Shown here: positions 13,841 to 27,100 of the stretch, piece by piece
Numbering within the stretch: position 1 is the stretch's first letter
Layout: each line of letters begins with the position of its first letter
Assembly: GCA_030867875.1 (NCBI GenBank)
Contig: JAOWCC010001589.1
Location: 140,651,745 to 140,715,744 of the forward strand
DNA from: Actinernus sp. WN-2022
Lineage: Eukaryota > Cnidaria > Anthozoa > Actiniaria > Actinernidae
Length of the DNA stretch: 64,000 nt
Reading direction: 5' to 3'
The notes under the pieces: model-generated
What the model saw: only the letters and a program-made list of their open reading frames with translations
What the model was told of the DNA's origin: nothing
The model's database searches: none
Program-made: the position numbers and the translations under genes

Positions 13841-16800
13841 TCAAATCTGTATTTTTTGGACCAGACCGGGTAGGCAAAAAATATCAGATTTCTGACAAAA
13901 ACTAAAAAACCACTCAATATGCTTCAAAAGGTTGGCAAACAATCTCCTGGTAGCTTGAGAACAGAAATGGAGAAAGAATTGAAGAAAAAAATCAACATCT
14001 TCAAAAATGGCCAAATCTGTATTTTTTGGACCAGACCGGGTAGGCAAAAAATATCAGATTTCTGACAAAAACTAAAAAAACACTCAATATGCTTCAAAAT
14101 GATGGCAAACAATCTGCTGATAGTTAACAGACATGATTGGATTAAGTTGGAGAAAGAAATGAAGAAAAAAAATCAACATCTTCAAAAATGGTCAAATCTG
14201 TATTTTTTTGACCAGACCGGGTAGGCAAAAAATATCAGATTTCTGACAAAAACTAAAAAAACACTCAATATGCTTCAAAAGGTTCGCAAACAATCTCCTT
14301 GTAGCTTCAGAACACAAATGAAATAAGTTGGAGAAAGAATAACAAAAATGCATACTTCACATAAAATTTAGAGTTTCATGTTTGCACTTACCTCAATTTA
14401 GGTCTCCCAACACCTAAACTTGCCCAGAACCAAGCCATTCTGTCCACAAGCACTTCACATCTTTATCCTGGTAGCATCAGAACACCAATGGATTAAGTTG
14501 GAGAAAGAAATGAAGAAATAAATCAACATCTTCAAAAATGGTCAAATCTGTATTTTTTGGACCAGACCGGGTAGGCAAAAAATATCAGATTTCTGACAAA
14601 AACTAAAAAAACACTCAATATGCTTCAAAAGGTTGGCAAACAATCTCCTTGTAGCTTCAGAACACAAATGAAATAAGTTGGAGAAAGAATAACAAAAATG
14701 CATACTTCACATAAAATTTAGAGTTTCATGTTTGCACTTACCTCAATTTAGGTCTCCCAACACCTAAACTTGCCCAGAACCAAGCCATTCTGTCCACAAG
14801 CACTTCACATCTTTATCCTGGTAGCATCAGAACACCAATGGATTAAGTTGGAGAAAGAAATGAAGAAATAAATCAACATCTTCAAAAATGGTCAAATCTG
14901 TATTTTTTGGACCAGACCGGGTAGGCAAAAAATATCAGATTTCTGACAAAAACTAAAAAAACACTCAATATGCTTCAAAAGGTTGGCAAACAATCTCCTT
15001 GTAGCTTCAGAACACAAATGAAATAAGTTGGAGAAAGAATAACAAAAATGCATACTTCACATAAAATTTAGAGTTTCATGTTTGCACTTACCTCAATTTA
15101 GGTCTCCCAACACCTAAACTTGCCCAGAACCAAGCCATTCTGTCCACAAGCACTTCACATCTTTATCCTGGTAGCATCAGAACACCAATGGATTAAGTTG
15201 GAGAAAGAATTGAAGAAAAAAAATCAACATCTTCAAAAATGGTCAAATCTGTATTTTTTTGACCAGACCGGGTAGGCAAAAAATGTCAGATTTCTGACAA
15301 AAACTAAAAAACCACTCAATATGCTTCAAAACGATGGCAAACAATCTGCTGATAGTTAACAGACATGATTGGATTAAGTTGGAGAAAGAAATGAAGAAAA
15401 AAATCAACATCTTCAAAAATGGTCAAATCTGTATTTTTTGGACCAGACCGGGTAGGCAAAAAATATCAGATTTCTGACAAAAACTAAAAAACCACTCAAC
15501 ATGCTTCAAAAGGTTGGCAAACAATCTCCTGGTAGCTTGAGAACAGAAATGGAGAAAGAATTGAAGAAAAAACTCAACATCTTCAAAAATGGTCAAATCT
15601 GTATTTTTTGGACCAGACCGGGTAGGCGAAAAATCTCAGATTTCTGACAAAAACTAAAAAACCACTCAAAATGCTTCAAAATGATGGCAAACAATCTCCT
15701 GGTAGCTTCAGAACACAAATGAAATAAGTTGGAGAAAGAATAACAAAAATGCATACTTCACATAAAATTTAGAGTTTCATGTTTGCACTTACCTCAATTT
15801 AGGTCTCCCAACACCTAAACTTGCCCAGAACCAAGCCATTCTGTCCACAAGCACTTCACATCTTTATCCTGGTAGCATCAGAACACCAATGGATTAAGTT
15901 GGAGAAAGAAATGAAGAAAAAAATCAACATCTTCAAAAATGGTCAAATCTGTATTTTTTTCACCAGACCGGGTAGGCAAAAAATATCAGATTTCTGACAA
16001 AAACTAAAAAACCACTCAATATGCTTCAAAATGATGGCCAACAATCTGCTGATAGTTTCCAGACATGAATGGATTATGTTGGAGAAAGAATTGGAGAAAA
16101 AAATCAACATCTTCAAAAATGGTCAAATCTGTATTTTTTGGACCAGACCAGGTAGGCAAAAAATATCAGATTTCTGACAAAAACTAAAAAACCACTCAAT
16201 ATGCTTCAAAAGGTTGGCAAACAATCTCCTGGTAGCTTGAGAACAGAAATGGAGAAAGAATTGAAGAAAAAAATCAACATCTTCAAAAATGGCCAAATCT
16301 GTATTTTTTGGACCAGACCGGGTAGGCAAAAAATATCAGATTTCTGACAAAAACTAAAAAACCACTCAATATGCTTCAAAAGGTTGGCAAACAATCTCCT
16401 GGTAGCTTGAGAACAGAAATGGAGAAAGAATTGAAGAAAAAAATCAACATCTTCAAAAATGGCCAAATCTGTATTTTTTGGACCAGACCGGGTAGGGAAA
16501 AAATATCAGATTTCTGACAAAAACTAAAAAAACACTCAATATGCTTCAAAATGATGGCAAACAATCTGCTGATAGTTAACAGACATGATTGGATTAAGTT
16601 GGAGAAAGAAATGAAGAAAAAAAATCAACATCTTCAAAAATGGTCAAATCTGTATTTTTTTGACCAGACCGGGTAGGCAAAAAATATCAGATTTCTGACA
16701 AAAACTAAAAAAACACTCAATATGCTTCAAAAGGTTGGCAAACAATCTCCTTGTAGCTTCAGAACACAAATGAAATAAGTTGGAGAAAGAATAACAAAAA

Positions 16801-19800
16801 TGCATACTTCACATAAAATTTAGAGTTTCATGTTTGCACTTACCTCAATTTAGGTCTCCCAACACCTAAACTTGCCCAGAACCAAGCCATTCTGTCCACA
16901 AGCACTTCACATCTTTATCCTGGTAGCATCAGAACACCAATGGATTAAGTTGGAGAAAGAAATGAAGAAATAAATCAACATCTTCAAAAACGGTCAAATC
17001 TGTATTTTTTGGACCAGACCGGGTAGGCAAAAAATATCAGATTTCTGACAAAAACTAAAAAAACACTCAATATGCTTCAAAAGGTTGGCAAACAATCTCC
17101 TTGTAGCTTCAGAACACAAATGAAATAAGTTGGAGAAAGAATAACAAAAATGCATACTTCACATAAAATTTAGAGTTTCATGTTTGCACTTACCTCAATT
17201 TAGGTCTCCCAACACCTAAACTTGCCCAGAACCAAGCCATTCTGTCCACAAGCACTTCACATCTTTATCCTGGTAGCATCAGAACACCAATGGATTAAGT
17301 TGGAGAAAGAATTGAAGAAAAAAATCAACATCTTCAAAAATGGTCAAATCTGTATTTTTTTGACCAGACCGGGTAGGCAAAAAATGTCAGATTTCTGACA
17401 AAAACTAAAAAACCACTCAATATGCTTCAAAACGATGGCAAACAATCTGCTGATAGTTAACAGACATGATTGGATTAAGTTGGAGAAAGAAATGAAGAAA
17501 AAAATCAACATCTTCAAAAATGGTCAAATCTGTATTTTTTTGACCAGACCGGGTAGGCAAAAAATGTCAGATTTCTGACAAAAACTAAAAAACCACTCAA
17601 TATGCTTCAAAACGATGGCAAACAATCTGCTGATAGTTAACAGACATGATTGGATTAAGTTGGAGAAAGAAATGAAGAAAAAAATCAACATCTTCAAAAA
17701 TGGTCAAATCTGTATTTTTTGGACCAGACCGGGTAGGCAAAAAATATCAGATTTCTGACAAAAACTAAAAAACCACTCAACATGCTTCAAAAGGTTGGCA
17801 AACAATCTCCTGGTAGCTTGAGAACAGAAATGGAGAAAGAATTGAAGAAAAAACTCAACATCTTCAAAAATGGTCAAATCTGTATTTTTTGGACCAGACC
17901 GGGTAGGCGAAAAATCTCAGATTTCTGACAAAAACTAAAAAAACACTCAAAATGCTTCAAAATGATGGCAAACAATCTCCTGGTAGCTTCAGAACACAAA
18001 TGAAATAAGTTGGAGAAAGAATAACAAAAATGCATACTTCACATAAAATTTAGAGTTTCATGTTTGCACTTACCTCAATTTAGGTCTCCCAACACCTAAA
18101 CTTGCCCAGAACCAAGCCATTCTGTCCACAAGCACTTCACATCTTTATCCTGGTAGCATCAGAACACCAATGGATTAAGTTGGAGAAAGAAATGAAGAAA
18201 AAAATCAACATCTTCAAAAATGGTCAAATCTGTATTTTTTTCACCAGACCGGGTAGGCAAAAAATATCAGATTTCTGAAAAAACTAAAAAACCACTCAAT
18301 ATGCTTCAAAATGATGGCCAACAATCTGCTGATAGTTTCCAGACATGAATGGATTACGTTGGAGAAAGAATTGGAGAAAAAAAATCAACATCTTCAAAAA
18401 TGGTCAAATCTGTATTTTTTGGACCAGACCGGGTAGGCAAAAAATATCAGATTTCTGACAAAAACTAAAAAACCACTCAATATGCTTCAAAAGGTTGGCA
18501 AACAATCTCCTGGTAGCTTGAGAACAGAAATGGAGAAAGAATTGAAGAAAAAAATCAACATCTTCAAAAATGGCCAAATCTGTATTTTTTGGACCAGACC
18601 GGGTAGGCAAAAAATATCAGATTTCTGACAAAAACTAAAAAAACACTCAATATGCTTCAAAATGATGGCAAACAATCTGCTGATAGTTAACAGACATGAT
18701 TGGATTAAGTTGGAGAAAGAAATGAAGAAAAAAAATCAACATCTTCAAAAATGGTCAAATCTGTATTTTTTTGACCAGACCGGGTAGGCAAAAAATATCA
18801 GATTTCTGACAAAAACTAAAAAAACACTCAATATGCTTCAAAAGGTTCGCAAACAATCTCCTTGTAGCTTCAGAACACAAATGAAATAAGTTGGAGAAAG
18901 AATAACAAAAATGCATACTTCACATAAAATTTAGAGTTTCATGTTTGCACTTACCTCAATTTAGGTCTCCCAACACCTAAACTTGCCCAGAACCAAGCCA
19001 TTCTGTCCACAAGCACTTCACATCTTTATCCTGGTAGCATCAGAACACCAATGGATTAAGTTGGAGAAAGAAATGAAGAAATAAATCAACATCTTCAAAA
19101 ATGGTCAAATCTGTATTTTTTGGACCAGACCGGGTAGGCAAAAAATATCAGATTTCTGACAAAAACTAAAAAAACACTCAATATGCTTCAAAAGGTTGGC
19201 AAACAATCTCCTTGTAGCTTCAGAACACAAATGAAATAAGTTGGAGAAAGAATAACAAAAATGCATACTTCACATAAAATTTAGAGTTTCATGTTTGCAC
19301 TTACCTCAATTTAGGTCTCCCAACACCTAAACTTGCCCAGAACCAAGCCATTCTGTCCACAAGCACTTCACATCTTTATCCTGGTAGCATCAGAACACCA
19401 ATGGATTAAGTTGGAGAAAGAAATGAAGAAATAAATCAACATCTTCAAAAATGGTCAAATCTGTATTTTTTGGACCAGACCGGGTAGGCAAAAAATATCA
19501 GATTTCTGACAAAAACTAAAAAAACACTCAATATGCTTCAAAAGGTTGGCAAACAATCTCCTTGTAGCTTCAGAACACAAATGAAATAAGTTGGAGAAAG
19601 AATAACAAAAATGCATACTTCACATAAAATTTAGAGTTTCATGTTTGCACTTACCTCAATTTAGGTCTCCCAACACCTAAACTTGCCCAGAACCAAGCCA
19701 TTCTGTCCACAAGCACTTCACATCTTTATCCTGGTAGCATCAGAACACCAATGGATTAAGTTGGAGAAAGAATTGAAGAAAAAAAATCAACATCTTCAAA

Positions 19801-21127
19801 AATGGTCAAATCTGTATTTTTTTGACCAGACCGGGTAGGCAAAAAATGTCAGATTTCTGACAAAAACTAAAAAACCACTCAATATGCTTCAAAACGATGG
19901 CAAACAATCTGCTGATAGTTAACAGACATGATTGGATTAAGTTGGAGAAAGAAATGAAGAAAAAAATCAACATCTTCAAAAATGGTCAAATCTGTATTTT
20001 TTGGACCAGACCGGGTAGGCAAAAAATATCAGATTTCTGACAAAAACTAAAAAACCACTCAACATGCTTCAAAAGGTTGGCAAACAATCTCCTGGTAGCT
20101 TGAGAACAGAAATGGAGAAAGAATTGAAGAAAAAACTCAACATCTTCAAAAATGGTCAAATCTGTATTTTTTGGACCAGACCGGGTAGGCGAAAAATCTC
20201 AGATTTCTGACAAAAACTAAAAAACCACTCAAAATGCTTCAAAATGATGGCAAACAATCTCCTGGTAGCTTCAGAACACAAATGAAATAAGTTGGAGAAA
20301 GAATAACAAAAATGCATACTTCACATAAAATTTAGAGTTTCATGTTTGCACTTACCTCAATTTAGGTCTCCCAACACCTAAACTTGCCCAGAACCAAGCC
20401 ATTCTGTCCACAAGCACTTCACATCTTTATCCTGGTAGCATCAGAACACCAATGGATTAAGTTGGAGAAAGAAATGAAGAAAAAAATCAACATCTTCAAA
20501 AATGGTCAAATCTGTATTTTTTTCACCAGACCGGGTAGGCAAAAAATATCAGATTTCTGACAAAAACTAAAAAACCACTCAATATGCTTCAAAATGATGG
20601 CCAACAATCTGCTGATAGTTTCCAGACATGAATGGATTATGTTGGAGAAAGAATTGGAGAAAAAAATCAACATCTTCAAAAATGGTCAAATCTGTATTTT
20701 TTGGACCAGACCAGGTAGGCAAAAAATATCAGATTTCTGACAAAAACTAAAAAACCACTCAATATGCTTCAAAAGGTTGGCAAACAATCTCCTGGTAGCT
20801 TGAGAACAGAAATGGAGAAAGAATTGAAGAAAAAAATCAACATCTTCAAAAATGGCCAAATCTGTATTTTTTGGACCAGACCGGGTAGGCAAAAAATATC
20901 AGATTTCTGACAAAAACTAAAAAACCACTCAATATGCTTCAAAAGGTTGGCAAACAATCTCCTGGTAGCTTGAGAACAGAAATGGAGAAAGAATTGAAGA
21001 AAAAAATCAACATCTTCAAAAATGGCCAAATCTGTATTTTTTGGACCAGACCGGGTAGGGAAAAAATATCAGATTTCTGACAAAAACTAAAAAAACACTC
21101 AATATGCTTCAAAATGATGGCAAACAA
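13841..21127 (+). repeat. Higher-order repeat of about 2282 bp (4563-bp double unit)
   Basis: The same monomer variants recur at 13841, 16123, 18404 and 20686, with steps of 2282, 2281 and 2282 bp. Alternate copies are more alike, giving a 4563-bp double unit: for example, the GACCAGACCAGGTAGGC variant at about 16146 recurs at about 20709. Earlier copies at 5948 and 8229, and later ones at 35971 and 38253, show the same 2281-2282 spacing. Confidence 0.75.
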
Positions 21128-24100
21128 TCTGCTGATAGTTAACAGACATGATTGGATTAAGTTGGAGAAAGAAATGAAGAAAAAAAATCAACATCTTCAA
21201 AAATGGTCAAATCTGTATTTTTTTGACCAGACCGGGTAGGCAAAAAATATCAGATTTCTGACAAAAACTAAAAAAACACTCAATATGCTTCAAAAGGTTC
21301 GCAAACAATCTCCTTGTAGCTTCAGAACACAAATGAAATAAGTTGGAGAAAGAATAACAAAAATGCATACTTCACATAAAATTTAGAGTTTCATGTTTGC
21401 ACTTACCTCAATTTAGGTCTCCCAACACCTAAACTTGCCCAGAACCAAGCCATTCTGTCCACAAGCACTTCACATCTTTATCCTGGTAGCATCAGAACAC
21501 CAATGGATTAAGTTGGAGAAAGAAATGAAGAAATAAATCAACATCTTCAAAAATGGTCAAATCTGTATTTTTTGGACCAGACCGGGTAGGCAAAAAATAT
21601 CAGATTTCTGACAAAAACTAAAAAAACATTCAATATGCTTCAAAAGGTTGGCAAACAATCTCCTTGTAGCTTCAGAACACAAATGAAATAAGTTGGAGAA
21701 AGAATAACAAAAATGCATACTTCACATAAAATTTAGAGTTTCATGTTTGCACTTACCTCAATTTAGGTCTCCCAACACCTAAACTTGCCCAGAACCAAGC
21801 CATTCTGTCCACAAGCACTTCACATCTTTATCCTGGTAGCATCAGAACACCAATGGATTAAGTTGGAGAAAGAAATGAAGAAATAAATCAACATCTTCAA
21901 AAATGGTCAAATCTGTATTTTTTGGACCAGACCGGGTAGGCAAAAAATATCAGATTTCTGACAAAAACTAAAAAAACACTCAATATGCTTCAAAAGGTTG
22001 GCAAACAATCTCCTTGTAGCTTCAGAACACAAATGAAATAAGTTGGAGAAAGAATAACAAAAATGCATACTTCACATAAAATTTAGAGTTTCATGTTTGC
22101 ACTTACCTCAATTTAGGTCTCCCAACACCTAAACTTGCCCAGAACCAAGCCATTCTGTCCACAAGCACTTCACATCTTTATCCTGGTAGCATCAGAACAC
22201 CAATGGATTAAGTTGGAGAAAGAATTGAAGAAAAAAAATCAACATCTTCAAAAATGGTCAAATCTGTATTTTTTTGACCAGACCGGGTAGGCAAAAAAAG
22301 TCAGATTTCTGACAAAAACTAAAAAACCACTCAATATGCTTCAAAACGATGGCAAACAATCTGCTGATAGTTAACAGACATGATTGGATTAAGTTGGAGA
22401 AAGAAATGAAGAAAAAAATCAACATCTTCAAAAATGGTCAAATCTGTATTTTTTTGACCAGACCGGGTAGGCAAAAAATGTCAGATTTCTGACAAAAACT
22501 AAAAAACCACTCAATATGCTTCAAAACGATGGCAAACAATCTGCTGATAGTTAACAGACATGATTGGATTAAGTTGGAGAAAGAAATGAAGAAAAAAATC
22601 AACATCTTCAAAAATGGTCAAATCTGTATTTTTTGGACCAGACCGGGTAGGCAAAAAATATCAGATTTCTGACAAAAACTAAAAAACCACTCAATATGCT
22701 TCAAAATGTTGGCAAACAATCTCCTGGTAGCTTGAGAACACAAATGTAGAAAGAATTGAAGAAAAAAATCAACATCTTCAAAAATGGTCAAATCTGTATT
22801 TTTTTGACCAGACCGGGTAGGCAAAAAATATCAGATTTCTGACAAAAACTAAAAAAACACTCAATATGCTTCAAAAGGTTGGCAAACAATCTCCTTGTAG
22901 CTTCAGAACACAAATGAAATAAGTTGGAGAAAGAATAACAAAAATGCATACTTCACATAAAATTTAGAGTTTCATGTTTGCACTTACCTCAATTTAGGTC
23001 TCCCAACACCTAAACTTGCCCAGAACCAAGCCATTCTGTCCACAAGCACTTCACATCTTTATCCTGGTAGCATCAGAACACCAATGGATTAAGTTGGAGA
23101 AAGAAATGAAGAAATAAATCAACATCTTCAAAAACGGTCAAATCTGTATTTTTTGGACCAGACCGGGTAGGCAAAAAATATCAGATTTCTGACAAAAACT
23201 AAAAAAACACTCAATATGCTTCAAAAGGTTGGCAAACAATCTCCTTGTAGCTTCAGAACACAAATGAAATAAGTTGGAGAAAGAATAACAAAAATGCATA
23301 CTTCACATAAAATTTAGAGTTTCATGTTTGCACTTACCTCAATTTAGGTCTCCCAACACCTAAACTTGCCCAGAACCAAGCCATTCTGTCCACAAGCACT
23401 TCACATCTTTATCCTGGTAGCATCAGAACACCAATGGATTAAGTTGGAGAAAGAATTGAAGAAAAAAATCAACATCTTCAAAAATGGTCAAATCTGTATT
23501 TTTTTGACCAGACCGGGTAGGCAAAAAATGTCAGATTTCTGACAAAAACTAAAAAACCACTCAATATGCTTCAAAACGATGGCAAACAATCTGCTGATAG
23601 TTAACAGACATGATTGGATTAAGTTGGAGAAAGAAATGAAGAAAAAAATCAACATCTTCAAAAATGGTCAAATCTGTATTTTTTGGACCAGACCGGGTAG
23701 GCAAAAAATATCAGATTTCTGACAAAAACTAAAAAACCACTCAACATGCTTCAAAAGGTTGGCAAACAATCTCCTGGTAGCTTGAGAACAGAAATGGAGA
23801 AAGAATTGAAGAAAAAACTCAACATCTTCAAAAATGGTCAAATCTGTATTTTTTGGACCAGACCGGGTAGGCGAAAAATCTCAGATTTCTGACAAAAACT
23901 AAAAAACCACTCAAAATGCTTCAAAATGATGGCAAACAATCTCCTGGTAGCTTCAGAACACAAATGAAATAAGTTGGAGAAAGAATAACAAAAATGCATA
24001 CTTCACATAAAATTTAGAGTTTCATGTTTGCACTTACCTCAATTTAGGTCTCCTAACACCTAAACTTGCCCAGAACCAAGCCATTCTGTCCACAAGCACT

Positions 24101-27100
24101 TCACATCTTTATCCTGGTAGCATCAGAACACCAATGGATTAAGTTGGAGAAAGAAATGAAGAAAAAAATCAACATCTTCAAAAATGGTCAAATCTGTATT
24201 TTTTTCACCAGACCGGGTAGGCAAAAAATATCAGATTTCTGAAAAAACTAAAAAACCACTCAATATGCTTCAAAATGATGGCCAACAATCTGCTGATAGT
24301 TTCCAGACATGAATGGATTACGTTGGAGAAAGAATTGGAGAAAAAAAATCAACATCTTCAAAAATGGTCAAATCTGTATTTTTTGGACCAGACCGGGTAG
24401 GCAAAAAATATCAGATTTCTGACAAAAACTAAAAAACCACTCAATATGCTTCAAAAGGTTGGCAAACAATCTCCTGGTAGCTTGAGAACAGAAATGGAGA
24501 AAGAATTGAAGAAAAAAATCAACATCTTCAAAAATGGCCAAATCTGTATTTTTTGGACCAGACCGGGTAGGCAAAAAATATCAGATTTCTGACAAAAACT
24601 AAAAAAACACTCAATATGCTTCAAAATGATGGCAAACAATCTGCTGATAGTTAACAGACATGATTGGATTAAGTTGGAGAAAGAAATGAAGAAAAAAATC
24701 AACATCTTCAAAAATGGTCAAATCTGTATTTTTTGGACCAGACCGGGTAGGCAAAAAATGTCAGATTTCTGACAAAAACTAAAAAACCACTCAATATGCT
24801 TCAAAATGATGGCCAACAATCTGCTGATAGTTTCCAGACATGAATGGATTATGTTGGAGAAAGAATTGGAGAAAAAAATCAACATCTTCAAAAATGGTCA
24901 AATCTGTATTTTTTGGACCAGACCGGGTAGGCAAAAAATATCAGATTTCTGACAAAAACTAAAAAAACACTCAATATGCTTCAAAAGGTTCGCAAACAAT
25001 CTCCTTGTAGCTTCAGAACACAAATGAAATAAGTTGGAGAAAGAATAACAAAAATGCATACTTCACATAAAATTTAGAGTTTCATGTTTGCACTTACCTC
25101 AATTTAGGTCTCCCAACACCTAAACTTGCCCAGAACCAAGCCATTCTGTCCACAAGCACTTCACATCTTTATCCTGGTAGCATCAGAACACCAATGGATT
25201 AAGTTGGAGAAAGAAATGAAGAAATAAATCAACATCTTCAAAAATGGTCAAATCTGTATTTTTTGGACCAGACCGGGTAGGCAAAAAATATCAGATTTCT
25301 GACAAAAACTAAAAAAACATTCAATATGCTTCAAAAGGTTGGCAAACAATCTCCTTGTAGCTTCAGAACACAAATGAAATAAGTTGGAGAAAGAATAACA
25401 AAAATGCATACTTCACATAAAATTTAGAGTTTCATGTTTGCACTTACCTCAATTTAGGTCTCCCAACACCTAAACTTGCCCAGAACCAAGCCATTCTGTC
25501 CACAAGCACTTCACATCTTTATCCTGGTAGCATCAGAACACCAATGGATTAAGTTGGAGAAAGAAATGAAGAAATAAATCAACATCTTCAAAAATGGTCA
25601 AATCTGTATTTTTTGGACCAGACCGGGTAGGCAAAAAATATCAGATTTCTGACAAAAACTAAAAAAACACTCAATATGCTTCAAAAGGTTGGCAAACAAT
25701 CTCCTTGTAGCTTCAGAACACAAATGAAATAAGTTGGAGAAAGAATAACAAAAATGCATACTTCACATAAAATTTAGAGTTTCATGTTTGCACTTACCTC
25801 AATTTAGGTCTCCCAACACCTAAACTTGCCCAGAACCAAGCCATTCTGTCCACAAGCACTTCACATCTTTATCCTGGTAGCATCAGAACACCAATGGATT
25901 AAGTTGGAGAAAGAATTGAAGAAAAAAAATCAACATCTTCAAAAATGGTCAAATCTGTATTTTTTTGACCAGACCGGGTAGGCAAAAAATGTCAGATTTC
26001 TGACAAAAACTAAAAAACCACTCAATATGCTTCAAAACGATGGCAAACAATCTGCTGATAGTTAACAGACATGATTGGATTAAGTTGGAGAAAGAAATGA
26101 AGAAAAAAATCAACATCTTCAAAAATGGTCAAATCTGTATTTTTTTGACCAGACCGGGTAGGCAAAAAATGTCAGATTTCTGACAAAAACTAAAAAACCA
26201 CTCAATATGCTTCAAAACGATGGCAAACAATCTGCTGATAGTTAACAGACATGATTGGATTAAGTTGGAGAAAGAAATGAAGAAAAAAATCAACATCTTC
26301 AAAAATGGTCAAATCTGTATTTTTTGGACCAGACCGGGTAGGCAAAAAATATCAGATTTCTGACAAAAACTAAAAAACCACTCAATATGCTTCAAAATGT
26401 TGGCAAACAATCTCCTGGTAGCTTGAGAACACAAATGTAGAAAGAATTGAAGAAAAAAATCAACATCTTCAAAAATGGTCAAATCTGTATTTTTTTGACC
26501 AGACCGGGTAGGCAAAAAATATCAGATTTCTGACAAAAACTAAAAAAACACTCAATATGCTTCAAAAGGTTGGCAAACAATCTCCTTGTAGCTTCAGAAC
26601 ACAAATGAAATAAGTTGGAGAAAGAATAACAAAAATGCATACTTCACATAAAATTTAGAGTTTCATGTTTGCACTTACCTCAATTTAGGTCTCCCAACAC
26701 CTAAACTTGCCCAGAACCAAGCCATTCTGTCCACAAGCACTTCACATCTTTATCCTGGTAGCATCAGAACACCAATGGATTAAGTTGGAGAAAGAAATGA
26801 AGAAATAAATCAACATCTTCAAAAACGGTCAAATCTGTATTTTTTGGACCAGACCGGGTAGGCAAAAAATATCAGATTTCTGACAAAAACTAAAAAAACA
26901 CTCAATATGCTTCAAAAGGTTGGCAAACAATCTCCTTGTAGCTTCAGAACACAAATGAAATAAGTTGGAGAAAGAATAACAAAAATGCATACTTCACATA
27001 AAATTTAGAGTTTCATGTTTGCACTTACCTCAATTTAGGTCCCCCAACACCTAAACTTGCCCAGAACCAAGCCATTCTGTCCACAAGCACTTCACATCTT